Below, one piece after another: positions 7,192 through 13,401 of a stretch of DNA of 13,401 bases. The position numbers were made by a program, and so were the translations under genes. The stretch spans positions 1 through 13,401 of the forward strand of contig JBBSBC010000089.1 of assembly GCA_038251595.1 (NCBI GenBank). Direction: 5' to 3'. This DNA is from JADLCX01 sp038251595 (lineage in GTDB: Bacteria > Planctomycetota > Phycisphaerae > Phycisphaerales > UBA1924). Below the pieces are notes generated by a model that was not told where the DNA came from, made no database searches, and saw only the letters and a program-made list of their open reading frames with translations. Numbering within the stretch: position 1 is the first letter of the stretch; every line of letters begins with the position of its first letter.

Positions 7192-7224
7192 GCAAGCGCA
7201 GGCTCACACGGGTAGCGCGCTTGC
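7192..7224 (+). terminator. Hairpin after the transporter genes
   Basis: GCAAGCGC (7192-7199) and GCGCTTGC (7217-7224) form a perfect 8-bp stem with a 17-nt loop starting 2 nt after the ATPase stop. No U-run follows, so it may act as an mRNA 3'-end stabiliser or a Rho-assisted end rather than a strong intrinsic terminator. Confidence 0.4.
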
Positions 7225-7266
7225 CTGTTGCGGACCGGACGGGCTCACCATTTGACAGGTACACAC

Positions 7267-8367
7267 GTGCGAGTCGTCATTCTGCTAGACCGGTCTTTTG
7301 CCAAGCGTGAGCGTGAGATGCTCTCGCGGCTTGAGATCGGGCTCGCCGATGAAGGCATCCGCGTGATTCACGCGGTGCCGATGGCGATCGTTGAGAGCGA
7401 GACGTTCGGCCTTTACTCCTCAAAGGCGAGCTACGACGATCGTGGCTTTCCGACGACCAACAGCGCTCGTGTGAAACAGCTTGTTTCATCGATCAGAACG
7501 CTGACGGAGTCCGTACCTTCGCCAGAGGTTGATGTTGTTCACAGCCTGGGGACGGCGTGCGAAAGACTGGCGGTGAATCTGGCCGCGGCACTTAATGCTG
7601 CACCGCTGTTGGAGATCTGGCAGGCATCATCGATCAGGTCGGTGAGCGAGGCGATGCGGCACTCGCGTGTGCCGGTCTCGCTGGCGTTTTCCGATCCTGA
7701 CCTGCGAACAGTGATGAAGAAACTGAATCAATCGATTGTTGGAGCCGATACGCCATGGGGTGTACACCCGAGGCCTCGCGATGAAACCCAGCCAGTTGAT
7801 GGCAACAGTGCGCCTTCGGTGGCCTTGCTGGCGGATGGCACGCACCCTGCGATTCTTAACACCGCGCTGGCCGGTCTTGCCGAGGCGACCGCGGACTTTC
7901 CTGAACTGCTGATCTTTGTTGATACCGAGCGGGCAGGGTCGGCACGATTGTGGAAACAGGCAAGGGCGCACGGGTTGCTCGAGCGGCTTTCGATAGTTCC
8001 CGGCATCGAGGCTCGACGAGAACCGACCTTGCGGCTCGATGCGCTGCTCGTGCCTGAACCTTCGGGACGCTTGAGGTCGCTCGTGCTTGATGCCATGGCA
8101 CGAGGTATTCCCGTTGTCGCCACAAGAGACCCCGCGCTGGGAGTTCTCAGCGACCCGCAGCGAGTTCGGTTGGTCGCTCCGGGCCCGGCTTCGCACTGGG
8201 CCGCGGCCGTACGCGATATGCTGCACAATGGTCCGGCAAGACGATCGGTGACCGATGCCGCGCAAACCTATGTTCGCACGCAGAGATCGGCCAGTGGCCA
8301 TGTGGCGGCCGTATTGAAGGCCTACGAAGGTGCAAATCGCACGCGGCATCTGCCCGCGAAGGTTTGA
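7267..8367 (+). CDS. Glycosyltransferase-like protein, GT-B fold, GT4-related
   Basis: A 366-residue protein read from GTG 7267; the frame is open from a TTG at 7228, but the conserved-looking R-V-V-I-L-L-D strand begins right after GTG, and CAGG lies 7 nt upstream. The layout fits two Rossmann-like halves: V-D-V-V-H-S-L-G at 88-95 (typical N-terminal domain strand), P-W-G-V-H-P at 163-168 (the hinge usually read as N/W-G-V-D), then D-A-L-L-V-P-E-P (258-265) and L-D-A-M-A-R-G-I-P-V-V-A-T (274-286), which match the C-terminal donor-binding region of GT4 enzymes. The usual E-x7-E pair is replaced by Gly267 and Asp275, so activity is uncertain. There is no signal peptide or membrane helix. The acceptor and pathway are unknown. 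It precedes xseA by 42 bp and may share its transcript. Confidence 0.72.
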   Translation: MRVVILLDRSFAKREREMLSRLEIGLADEGIRVIHAVPMAIVESETFGLYSSKASYDDRGFPTTNSARVKQLVSSIRTLTESVPSPEVDVVHSLGTACERLAVNLAAALNAAPLLEIWQASSIRSVSEAMRHSRVPVSLAFSDPDLRTVMKKLNQSIVGADTPWGVHPRPRDETQPVDGNSAPSVALLADGTHPAILNTALAGLAEATADFPELLIFVDTERAGSARLWKQARAHGLLERLSIVPGIEARREPTLRLDALLVPEPSGRLRSLVLDAMARGIPVVATRDPALGVLSDPQRVRLVAPGPASHWAAAVRDMLHNGPARRSVTDAAQTYVRTQRSASGHVAAVLKAYEGANRTRHLPAKV

Positions 8368-8375
8368 GTCGTGCA

Positions 8376-8394
8376 TCCGCAGCGGATCTGCGGA
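8376..8394 (+). terminator. Short hairpin between glycosyltransferase gene and xseA
   Basis: TCCGCAG (8376-8382) and CTGCGGA (8388-8394) form a 7-bp perfect stem with a CGGAT loop, 8 nt after the glycosyltransferase stop and 15 nt before the xseA ATG. There is no U-tract, so it could be an attenuator or could control access to the xseA start. Confidence 0.3.
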
Positions 8395-8409
8395 GCATAA
8401 AGTTACTCG

Positions 8410-10014
8410 ATGTCACGGCTGCCCTTCGATCCGAAAAAGATGAACACGCGTGCTGTGCCGCGTATTGATGCGCCGAGCCTGCTCGGGGCAGTCGGCGATC
8501 GTGATGCTGCGCCGGTGTCGGTCTCGCAGCTCGCCACCATGGTTGAGCGATCGCTGCGCGACCATCTTCCCCCGACCGTGCGTGTGCTCGGAGAGATCGG
8601 GCAGTTCCGCGAACGCTCGCACTGGTACTTTGATCTGAAGGATGAGGGCGCGGTGATCTCGTGTGTCATGTTCGCGGGCGCGGCCCGCAAGGTCGGGTTT
8701 GTGCCGCGGATTGGCCAGCAAGTTGTGCTGAGTGGTCGCGTTGAGTTCTATGGCAAGCAGGGGCGCACGCAGTTCATGGCCGACAAGCTGCTGCCAATCG
8801 GTGAGGGCGCGCTCGACGCCGCCTTCCGCAACCTCTGCGATGAGCTGCGCGGGCTCGGGTGGTTCGATGAGTCGAGGAAGCGTGCGCTCCCGCTCTTTCC
8901 GCGCCGAGTAGGGGTGATCACCAGCAGAACAGGGGCCGCGCTCCAGGATGTGCTCGATACCGCGCGGCGCAGGTGTCCGGCAATTCCTATCGCGCTGATC
9001 GATGCGCGAGTTCAGGGCGATGGCGCGGCCGAGCAGCTGGCCATCGCTCTGCACCGGCTTGCACATCTGCACGATGCGCTCGGTGTTGATGTTGTGCTCA
9101 TCACCCGTGGCGGTGGTTCGATGGAAGATCTCTGGTGCTTCAACGACCGCTCGCTTGCGCAGGCGATTCTCAACTCGCCGATCCCCGTCGTCGCGGCCAT
9201 CGGCCACGAGACCGACACCACCATCGCCGAGCTGGTTGCTGATCTGCGCGGGGCGACTCCCACGCAGGCGGCCATGCGGATCTTCCCCGATGCCGATGAT
9301 CTCCGCCGCCAGCTCGCGTCGATGTCCTCCCGCATCGGTGCGCACGCGTCGCGGCGGGTGAGGGTTGATCGTGAGCGGCTGCGTGGGCTTGCTAGCCATC
9401 CTTTTTTGTCTGACCCCGAGACCATGATCGTTGATAGGCGCGATGATCTTGCGGATGATGGGCGTCGATTGGTTGCGGCGGCCCGGTCGAGAGTTCGTGA
9501 TGGCCGCGCGAGGCTCGATCGAATCGCGGCCCGGCTTGAGCGGCACAGGCCGGGGGTGGAATATGCCCGACGCGAGGCCGCGCTTCTGAACGCCCGATCT
9601 TCGCTTAACTTGACGATGGCTGTCCGCCTTCGGAGCGTGGACCTGCGGTCACCCTGCCGACGATTGCGGGGTGCGATCTCTCGTCTGATCGATCGCCGAC
9701 AGGTCGCGCTCGAGTCGCTGGCACGCGGGCTTGATCTTGTCGGGCCGCACAGCGTGCTCAGTCGCGGGTTCTCGATGACCCTGCACACCGATGGTCGGGT
9801 GGTGCGGTCTGCGGGTGAAGTCATGCCCGGCCAGACCGTGCAGACACGCCTTGCGGATGGTGGGTTTGCCTCGGTTGTGCAAGGAGTTGCCGGAGAAGTT
9901 CCGTCGATCGGACCCGCCCCGGCTGTTTCCGCGCGGAAGTCGGCGGCCAGAAGAACCGCCAAGTCCAAATCGCCACCCCCCGACCAGTTGGACCTCTTCG
10001 CTCCGGGGCGGTAA
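8410..10014 (+). CDS. xseA: Exodeoxyribonuclease VII large subunit
   Basis: The catalytic subunit of exonuclease VII, which with several XseB copies degrades single-stranded DNA from both ends into oligonucleotides during repair. At 534 residues it is longer than the usual 400-460. The N-terminal OB-fold lies at about 37-130 (G-E-I-G-Q-F to Q-F-M-A). The nuclease domain carries P-R-R-V-G-V-I-T-S at 164-172, R-G-G-G-S-M-E-D-L-W at 233-242, and G-H-E-T-D at 265-269 followed by V-A-D-L-R. A helical XseB-binding region follows, then the terminal S-V-L-S-R-G-F segment. The last 45 or so residues are a basic, disordered tail ending D-Q-L-D-L-F-A-P-G-R; Q526 to F530 fits the sliding-clamp-binding consensus. 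An ATG at 8440 is an alternative start. xseB begins 8 bp after the stop. Confidence 0.96.
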   Translation: MSRLPFDPKKMNTRAVPRIDAPSLLGAVGDRDAAPVSVSQLATMVERSLRDHLPPTVRVLGEIGQFRERSHWYFDLKDEGAVISCVMFAGAARKVGFVPRIGQQVVLSGRVEFYGKQGRTQFMADKLLPIGEGALDAAFRNLCDELRGLGWFDESRKRALPLFPRRVGVITSRTGAALQDVLDTARRRCPAIPIALIDARVQGDGAAEQLAIALHRLAHLHDALGVDVVLITRGGGSMEDLWCFNDRSLAQAILNSPIPVVAAIGHETDTTIAELVADLRGATPTQAAMRIFPDADDLRRQLASMSSRIGAHASRRVRVDRERLRGLASHPFLSDPETMIVDRRDDLADDGRRLVAAARSRVRDGRARLDRIAARLERHRPGVEYARREAALLNARSSLNLTMAVRLRSVDLRSPCRRLRGAISRLIDRRQVALESLARGLDLVGPHSVLSRGFSMTLHTDGRVVRSAGEVMPGQTVQTRLADGGFASVVQGVAGEVPSIGPAPAVSARKSAARRTAKSKSPPPDQLDLFAPGR

Positions 10015-10016
10015 GG
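10012..10016 (+). promoter_or_regulatory. Ribosome binding site that sets the xseB start
   Basis: TAAGG overlaps the xseA stop codon and lies 6 nt before GTG 10023, a good distance for initiation. It lies directly against the in-frame TTG at 10017, which is therefore unlikely to be used. Confidence 0.5.
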
Positions 10017-10022
10017 TTGCCC

Positions 10023-10319
10023 GTGAGCAAGCAATCCGGACGATCATCCTCCGACCCGACGGCCAACGTACCAAGCGACCTCGCCACCGTGACCTTCGAG
10101 CAGGCCCTGACCGAGATCGAATCGATCATTGATCGGATCGAGACCGGCGAGGTGGGGCTGGAGGAATCGCTGAAAGAGTACGAGCGGGGTGTTTTGCTGG
10201 TGAACCATTGCCGCGTCAAGCTCGATCGGTCGCAGCAGCAGGTGGAAGATCTCACCCGTCGGCTCGAACAGGCCGATGATACAGCGCCCGCTCCACCCGA
10301 TGCCCGCGAACCGGAATAA
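10023..10319 (+). CDS. xseB: Exodeoxyribonuclease VII small subunit
   Basis: The small accessory subunit of exonuclease VII, which binds the helical arm of XseA. It is 98 residues from GTG 10023. The conserved helical hairpin covers about residues 24-80: T-F-E-Q-A-L-T-E-I-E-S-I-I then R-I-E-T-G-E-V-G-L-E-E-S-L and Y-E-R-G-V-L-L-V. The length suits the family (about 60-100), the surplus being disordered tails at both ends. Its place 8 bp after xseA and 6 bp before the prepilin peptidase gene implies co-transcription and probably translational coupling with xseA. Confidence 0.96.
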   Translation: MSKQSGRSSSDPTANVPSDLATVTFEQALTEIESIIDRIETGEVGLEESLKEYERGVLLVNHCRVKLDRSQQQVEDLTRRLEQADDTAPAPPDAREPE

Positions 10320-10325
10320 GCACGC

Positions 10326-11909
10326 ATGACGAAGGAAGATTTCTATCTGCTGCTGGCGACCGGTAGCTGGGTGTGGCTGCTGTTTGTGTTCGCGTTCGGC
10401 GCGTGTGTCGGGTCGCTCACCAATGTGCTCGTCTATCGGTTGCCGCTCGGCCTCAGCGTGGTCTCACCACCCTCGCGCTGCCCGATGTGCCAGACCAAGC
10501 TGACCTGGCGCGAAAACTTCCCGATCTTCGGTTGGCTCAGGCTGGGCGGGCGATGCCGTTTCTGCAAGTCGCCGATCTCGCCCGAGTATCCGCTGGTCGA
10601 GGCGTTAGTCGGTCTGCTCTTTGTGGTTTTCTTTGTGCTCTGGTACACGCTGCCTGATAGGGCCGTCATCCTGGGTGTCGATTGGGCCAGCATCCGCCCC
10701 GAGTGGGCCCAGTGGGATGCCACCCTTGATCGTTGGCCGCGCGAGACGTGGCCCATGTTCATCGTGCTGCTCGTGCTCGTTGCCTCGCTCGTGGCGATGT
10801 CGCTGGTTGACCTCAAAACCTATACCATCCCGTTGCAGATTCCCTGGTTCGCCACCGTGGTGGCCCTGCTCTTCCACGTAGGCTACGCGGCCTATCTGAG
10901 CATCCGTGGCTATTCGATCATGCCGGGCAACCCGTTCGCGTGGTCGTTACCAACGCCCGTTCGATCAGGCGACGGGTGGTGGTTGGTGGGTGCGAGCATC
11001 GGGGGCGTCCTCGGGTTGGTGCTGGCGAATATCGCCCTGCACTACGGCTGGATCCGCCGCTCATTCGCGGATTATCCCGAGTGGGAGGCGAAGCACGCCG
11101 CCGCGTCTGCCCGGTCTGAGGCAACAACACAAACCTCGCATTCCGAGAGCATCGAAACAGCCCCGGTTGCCTACGAATGGCCGGAGTGGATACCCAGGTT
11201 TGGCCGCTTTGTGCTGGTCACGTTCGCGGTCCTTCTGGGTTTCGCCGCGATCGGCTACTACCTTGGCCAGTTGCAAGGAGCACCGCGCTGGGCTGGCTTG
11301 CTTGCGGGGGTCTTGGTCGGTCCGCTGGTCGGCGCGATTTCGATACGCGGCTTCGCCAGCCCGACGGAAACTGCCGAAGGCGGGGCCTCACCGGCTGAAG
11401 ACTGGATTCTCTATCCCCATGCCCGGAGAGAGATGTTCAAGGAACTCGTCTTTCTAACCCCGTGCATCGGGCTGGCATGGCTTGGTGGAACGGTCGCCAT
11501 GAGCCAGGTGCCATCGGCATCGGTGATCCCGCTCTGGCTGCTGGTGCTGACGGGTGTTTTGATGGGGTACCTGATCGGTGGGGGGGTGGTCTGGGCGGCC
11601 CGCATCTTCGGTTCGCTTGCCTTTGGCAAAGAGGCAATGGGTCTGGGCGATGTTCACATGATGGCCGCGGTTGGCGCGTGTGTTGGGTGGATCGATGCGA
11701 CTTTGGCCTTTCCGCTGGCCGCGCTGGTGGGGCTTTATTGGGTGGTCGTTCATGTGCTCGCAACGCGGCAGATGCCCAAGGCCATGCAGTTTGGCCCATA
11801 CCTCGCCATGGCGACGCTGCTGGTGATTCTGGCCAAGCCCTTGGTCGAGGAGGGTTTGACGCGACTGGTCGCGATTCCACCCGGAGAGCCGCGGATCAAT
11901 ATCCCCTGA
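10326..11909 (+). CDS. Prepilin peptidase (A24 family, PilD type) with a large insertion
   Basis: An inner-membrane aspartic protease that cleaves, and in the family often N-methylates, prepilin-like proteins of type IV pili or type II secretion. The N-terminal cytoplasmic domain shows G-A-C-V-G-S-L-T-N-V-L-V-Y-R-L-P (25-40), P-S-R-C-P-M-C (49-55) and C-R-F-C (77-80), the zinc-binding cysteine pairs. The first catalytic Asp is D162 in L-V-D-L-K-T-Y-T-I-P; the second is D442 in M-G-L-G-D-V-H-M-M. In typical enzymes these are about 60-70 residues apart; here they are 280 apart, and the protein has 527 residues rather than about 250-290. The insert (about 195-425) holds extra helices and a charged soluble stretch (about 245-290). 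The usual P-D after I-P is P-L here. The gene sits 6 bp after xseB; its pilin substrates are not in the window. Confidence 0.92.
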   Translation: MTKEDFYLLLATGSWVWLLFVFAFGACVGSLTNVLVYRLPLGLSVVSPPSRCPMCQTKLTWRENFPIFGWLRLGGRCRFCKSPISPEYPLVEALVGLLFVVFFVLWYTLPDRAVILGVDWASIRPEWAQWDATLDRWPRETWPMFIVLLVLVASLVAMSLVDLKTYTIPLQIPWFATVVALLFHVGYAAYLSIRGYSIMPGNPFAWSLPTPVRSGDGWWLVGASIGGVLGLVLANIALHYGWIRRSFADYPEWEAKHAAASARSEATTQTSHSESIETAPVAYEWPEWIPRFGRFVLVTFAVLLGFAAIGYYLGQLQGAPRWAGLLAGVLVGPLVGAISIRGFASPTETAEGGASPAEDWILYPHARREMFKELVFLTPCIGLAWLGGTVAMSQVPSASVIPLWLLVLTGVLMGYLIGGGVVWAARIFGSLAFGKEAMGLGDVHMMAAVGACVGWIDATLAFPLAALVGLYWVVVHVLATRQMPKAMQFGPYLAMATLLVILAKPLVEEGLTRLVAIPPGEPRINIP

Positions 11910-11981
11910 AAGCCGGCCGATAGGCAACCCGAAGCCAATCCGAAGAATAAACCCTGAATTCGTACAGAGTTTGGTGGGAAA

Positions 11982-12009
11982 TTGACACTCGTGCCGATGA
12001 GTCTACGGT
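11982..12009 (+). promoter_or_regulatory. Possible promoter of the OmpA-family lipoprotein gene
   Basis: A perfect TTGACA (11982-11987) is followed after 16 nt by TACGGT (12004-12009), which matches only three of six positions of TATAAT. It sits in the 184-bp gap after the prepilin peptidase gene and would give a 5' leader of roughly 75-80 nt containing the two hairpins listed next. The -35 is strong; the -10 is weak. Confidence 0.4.
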
Positions 12010-12022
12010 TGTCACTCTGACT

Positions 12023-12057
12023 CGCGCGACGGAGCGCGCGCAGGCTACTTCAGTAGC
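12023..12057 (+). promoter_or_regulatory. Two hairpins in the leader of the OmpA-family gene
   Basis: CGCGCG (12023-12028) can pair with CGCGCG (12035-12040) around an ACGGAG loop, and GCTAC (12044-12048) pairs with GTAGC (12053-12057) around a TTCA loop. They lie between the promoter-like site and the ribosome binding site, and may stabilise the mRNA of what is likely an abundant envelope lipoprotein. Confidence 0.4.
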
Positions 12058-12080
12058 TTCAGACAGTGGAAATACCAAAC

Positions 12081-12085
12081 GGAGG
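12081..12085 (+). promoter_or_regulatory. Strong ribosome binding site
   Basis: GGAGG lies 8 nt before ATG 12094, which fixes this start; the in-frame TTG at 12088 is only 2 nt away. It is the clearest Shine-Dalgarno sequence before a protein gene in the window, which fits high expression. Confidence 0.75.
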
Positions 12086-12093
12086 TTTTGGCG

Positions 12094-12744
12094 ATGATCG
12101 TCAGCAGCGTAATTCAATCGTCGGTGTTTGCGAAAGTGGCCGGAGTCTGCGTGCTCGGTCTGGGCCTTTCACTTGGTGGTTGCAACAAGCAGCTCAAAGA
12201 TGACAACGCCGCCCTCATGACGCAGAACTCGGCCCTGATTGCTGAGAACAACCAGCTCAAGATCAATCAGGATGCCATGAGCGGGCGCATTCAGAACCTT
12301 GAGACCGCCAGCACGGCCAGCACAGCTCAGTCTCAGCCTATGACCGACACGTACACCGGCGGGGGTAGTGGTTCGCAGCGGCCGGCCGCGCGTCAGCGCA
12401 ACGAGACCATCGTCATCGCTGGTGATGTGCTCTTCGATCCGGGTCAGGCGACGATCAAGAGCACGGCCAGGAAGGAGCTCGACTCGGTTGCATCCAACCT
12501 CAAGTCTCGCCACTCGGGTCAGGAGATCCGCGTCGAGGGCTACACCGACAGCGACCCGATCAAGAAGAGCAAGTGGGGGAGCAACGAGGCCCTGAGCGAG
12601 GCCCGTGCCGAATCTGTCCGCAAGTACCTCATCACCAAGGGCATCTCCAGCAGCCGCGTCAGCGCGGTCGGGATGGGCGCGGCCAAGCCCAAGAGCAACA
12701 AGAAAGAGTCTCGCCGGGTCGAGATCGTCGTTGTTGACGGGTGA
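12094..12744 (+). CDS. OmpA-family (Pal-like) peptidoglycan-binding lipoprotein
   Basis: A 216-residue envelope lipoprotein expected to link a membrane to peptidoglycan. Residues 13-29 form the signal peptide with lipobox L-G-G-C; Cys30 would be lipidated. Residues about 31-75 form a coiled coil with repeated Leu and Asn heptad positions, rather like Lpp or trimeric stalks. A Ser/Thr/Gly-rich linker follows (about 76-100), then the OmpA C-terminal domain (about 104-214). That domain has V-L-F-D-P-G-Q-A-T-I (112-121), G-Y-T-D (149-152) and L-S-E-A-R-A (167-172). Asp152 and Arg171 match the residues that bind diaminopimelate in OmpA/Pal proteins. It is not next to tolB or other tol genes, so I do not name it pal. 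It appears to be a single-gene unit with its own promoter-like site and a terminator-like hairpin downstream. Confidence 0.92.
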   Translation: MIVSSVIQSSVFAKVAGVCVLGLGLSLGGCNKQLKDDNAALMTQNSALIAENNQLKINQDAMSGRIQNLETASTASTAQSQPMTDTYTGGGSGSQRPAARQRNETIVIAGDVLFDPGQATIKSTARKELDSVASNLKSRHSGQEIRVEGYTDSDPIKKSKWGSNEALSEARAESVRKYLITKGISSSRVSAVGMGAAKPKSNKKESRRVEIVVVDG

Positions 12745-12837
12745 GTTGGTCGGAAGTTTGGTGGAAGTTCTCGCCAGACGGCACACTCTCGGACAAGCCG
12801 AGCCACCTCCAGACGGATATAGTTCGACGTATACGCG

Positions 12838-12860
12838 GGGCCGACCGGCAAGGTCGGCCC
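12838..12860 (+). terminator. Terminator-like hairpin after the OmpA-family gene
   Basis: GGGCCGACC (12838-12846) and GGTCGGCCC (12852-12860) form a perfect 9-bp GC-rich stem with a GGCAA loop, 93 bp after the lipoprotein stop and 51 bp before the tRNA. Only a short, broken T stretch follows (AACGTTTCTCC). A smaller hairpin, CTCGG/CCGAG, lies at 12788-12802. Confidence 0.6.
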
Positions 12861-12911
12861 AACGTTTCTCCGGTTTCAGGATGACCGCATCCCAACCGGA
12901 GTTGATATTCC

Positions 12912-12985
12912 GGGCGATTGGCGCAGTTGGCTAGCGCGCATCCATGACACGGATGAGGTCACAGGTTCGAGCCCTGTATCGCCCA
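12912..12985 (+). tRNA. tRNA-Val, anticodon GAC
   Basis: A complete 74-nt cloverleaf can be folded. The acceptor stem is GGGCGAT (12912-12918) with ATCGCCC (12978-12984), and the D stem is GCGC/GCGC (12921-12924, 12934-12937). The anticodon stem is CATCC/GGATG around loop ATGACAC, with anticodon GAC at 12946-12948. The T stem is ACAGG/CCTGT with loop TTCGAGC (12966-12972). Position 73 is A, as expected for tRNA-Val, and it reads GUC and GUU codons. The 3' CCA is not encoded (the next bases are CTT), so it must be added enzymatically. An 8-bp direct duplication, CACTTTCC, begins at its last acceptor base. Confidence 0.95.
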
Positions 12986-13143
12986 CTTTCCCACTTTCCA
13001 CCGGGTCACACCCGACGCCACGCCCCACCAAAACCGCAGGGATTTTCGGGCCTTGCTCCCGGGCTTGCTCGTCCGTGGGAACGCACCGTTGCGCTGTGTT
13101 TCAGGATTTGTTGCCGCCTCACTGATTCACGCCGCACGGAGAA

Positions 13144-13347
13144 TCACAACGGGGTGGTTCGTGGCTTGACCAATCCAGCTTGGTTGGCAATGCTCCGCGG
13201 CGTTCCAATCGGCAGGTCGCGCTTGGGGTGGGGAACCGTCACCGAGCCGGGACGCATCGGGTGACGGTGCCGGTGATGGCTTCCCGTCGTCTGGGCCAGC
13301 GTGCATCCAACGGCTTCCAGTCGTCGGATCACGTCCCGGCTGCTCAT
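13144..13347 (-). CDS. hicA: HicA-type toxin (mRNA interferase)
   Basis: A 67-residue protein of the HicA family, small dsRBD-like ribonucleases of type II toxin-antitoxin modules that cut mRNA and are held inactive by HicB. The match is end to end: S-S-R-D-V-I-R-R-L-E-A-V-G-C (2-15), the catalytic-histidine motif T-G-S-H-H (21-25), then H-P-x-x-P-G-S-V-T-V-P-H-P (29-41) and D-L-P-I-G-T-P-R-S-I (44-53) ending Q-A-G-L. The last eight residues or so are an extra tail. The gene runs leftwards; no hicB lies downstream in the 158 bp before the tRNA. Only 54 bp remain upstream, where one frame could hold the end of a gene (stop at 13380-13378). HicB, if present, must lie mostly beyond the right edge. 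Confidence 0.9.
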   Translation of the reverse strand: MSSRDVIRRLEAVGCTLAQTTGSHHRHRHPMRPGSVTVPHPKRDLPIGTPRSIANQAGLVKPRTTPL

Positions 13348-13401
13348 GGCTTAGTATTTCGTACGGTATGCATTGCGTCAGAATCCCTTCCAGTTCATAC
13401 C

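Noticed and set aside
12818..12823. TATAGT as the -10 of a tRNA promoter
   Set aside because: It is a five-of-six match, but the only -35-like sequence (CGGACA, 12790-12795) is 22 bp away, and the 9-bp terminator-like hairpin would lie between this start and the tRNA.
13348..13401. End of hicB, or a leaderless promoter (CTGACG, 17 bp, AATACT on the minus strand), upstream of hicA
   Set aside because: Only 54 bp are visible; the frames give no recognisable HicB ending, and the promoter elements match four of six each with the start codon almost at the predicted transcription start.

Overview
The window is GC-rich bacterial DNA from a diderm: it encodes a lipoprotein with a peptidoglycan-binding OmpA domain and a prepilin peptidase. 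Shine-Dalgarno sequences are weak or absent at most starts, and the oligopeptide-type permeases are unusually enlarged. Together this suggests a planctomycete, perhaps of the Phycisphaerae. That placement is inference from gene style, since no rRNA or marker gene is present. All protein genes except the last lie on the + strand.

Layout. Positions 1-807 hold no gene I can support, but contain an eleven-unit array with a strict 21-bp period (321-551). Positions 808-7189 are an oligopeptide/dipeptide-type ABC importer in the order: membrane-tethered family 5 solute-binding protein, OppB-type permease, OppC-type permease (start overlaps the previous stop), and one OppD-type ATPase. No second ATPase (OppF) follows. 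A hairpin at 7192-7224 may end this unit. Positions 7267-11909 hold a tightly spaced set: a divergent GT-B/GT4-like glycosyltransferase, exonuclease VII large and small subunits (xseA, xseB), and a prepilin peptidase with a large insertion. A promoter-like site and two leader hairpins precede a Pal/OmpA-type lipoprotein (12094-12744). Then come a terminator-like hairpin, a tRNA-Val(GAC) and, on the minus strand at the right edge, a HicA-type toxin gene whose HicB partner is not visible.

How the genes work together. The ABC genes form one transporter. Three of its four parts carry extra material compared with the textbook Opp/Dpp systems: a transmembrane anchor plus coiled coil on the binding protein, a helical insert of about 165 residues in OppB, and about 215 extra residues with four predicted extra membrane helices in OppC. 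All of this lies where it could join the binding protein to the translocator. The ATPase keeps all its nucleotide-binding motifs but has lost the C-terminal cysteine motif common in OppD/DppD. XseA and XseB form exonuclease VII, and the XseA tail ends in a perfect sliding-clamp-binding pentapeptide. These features, and the 21-bp array, are the parts most worth a second look.
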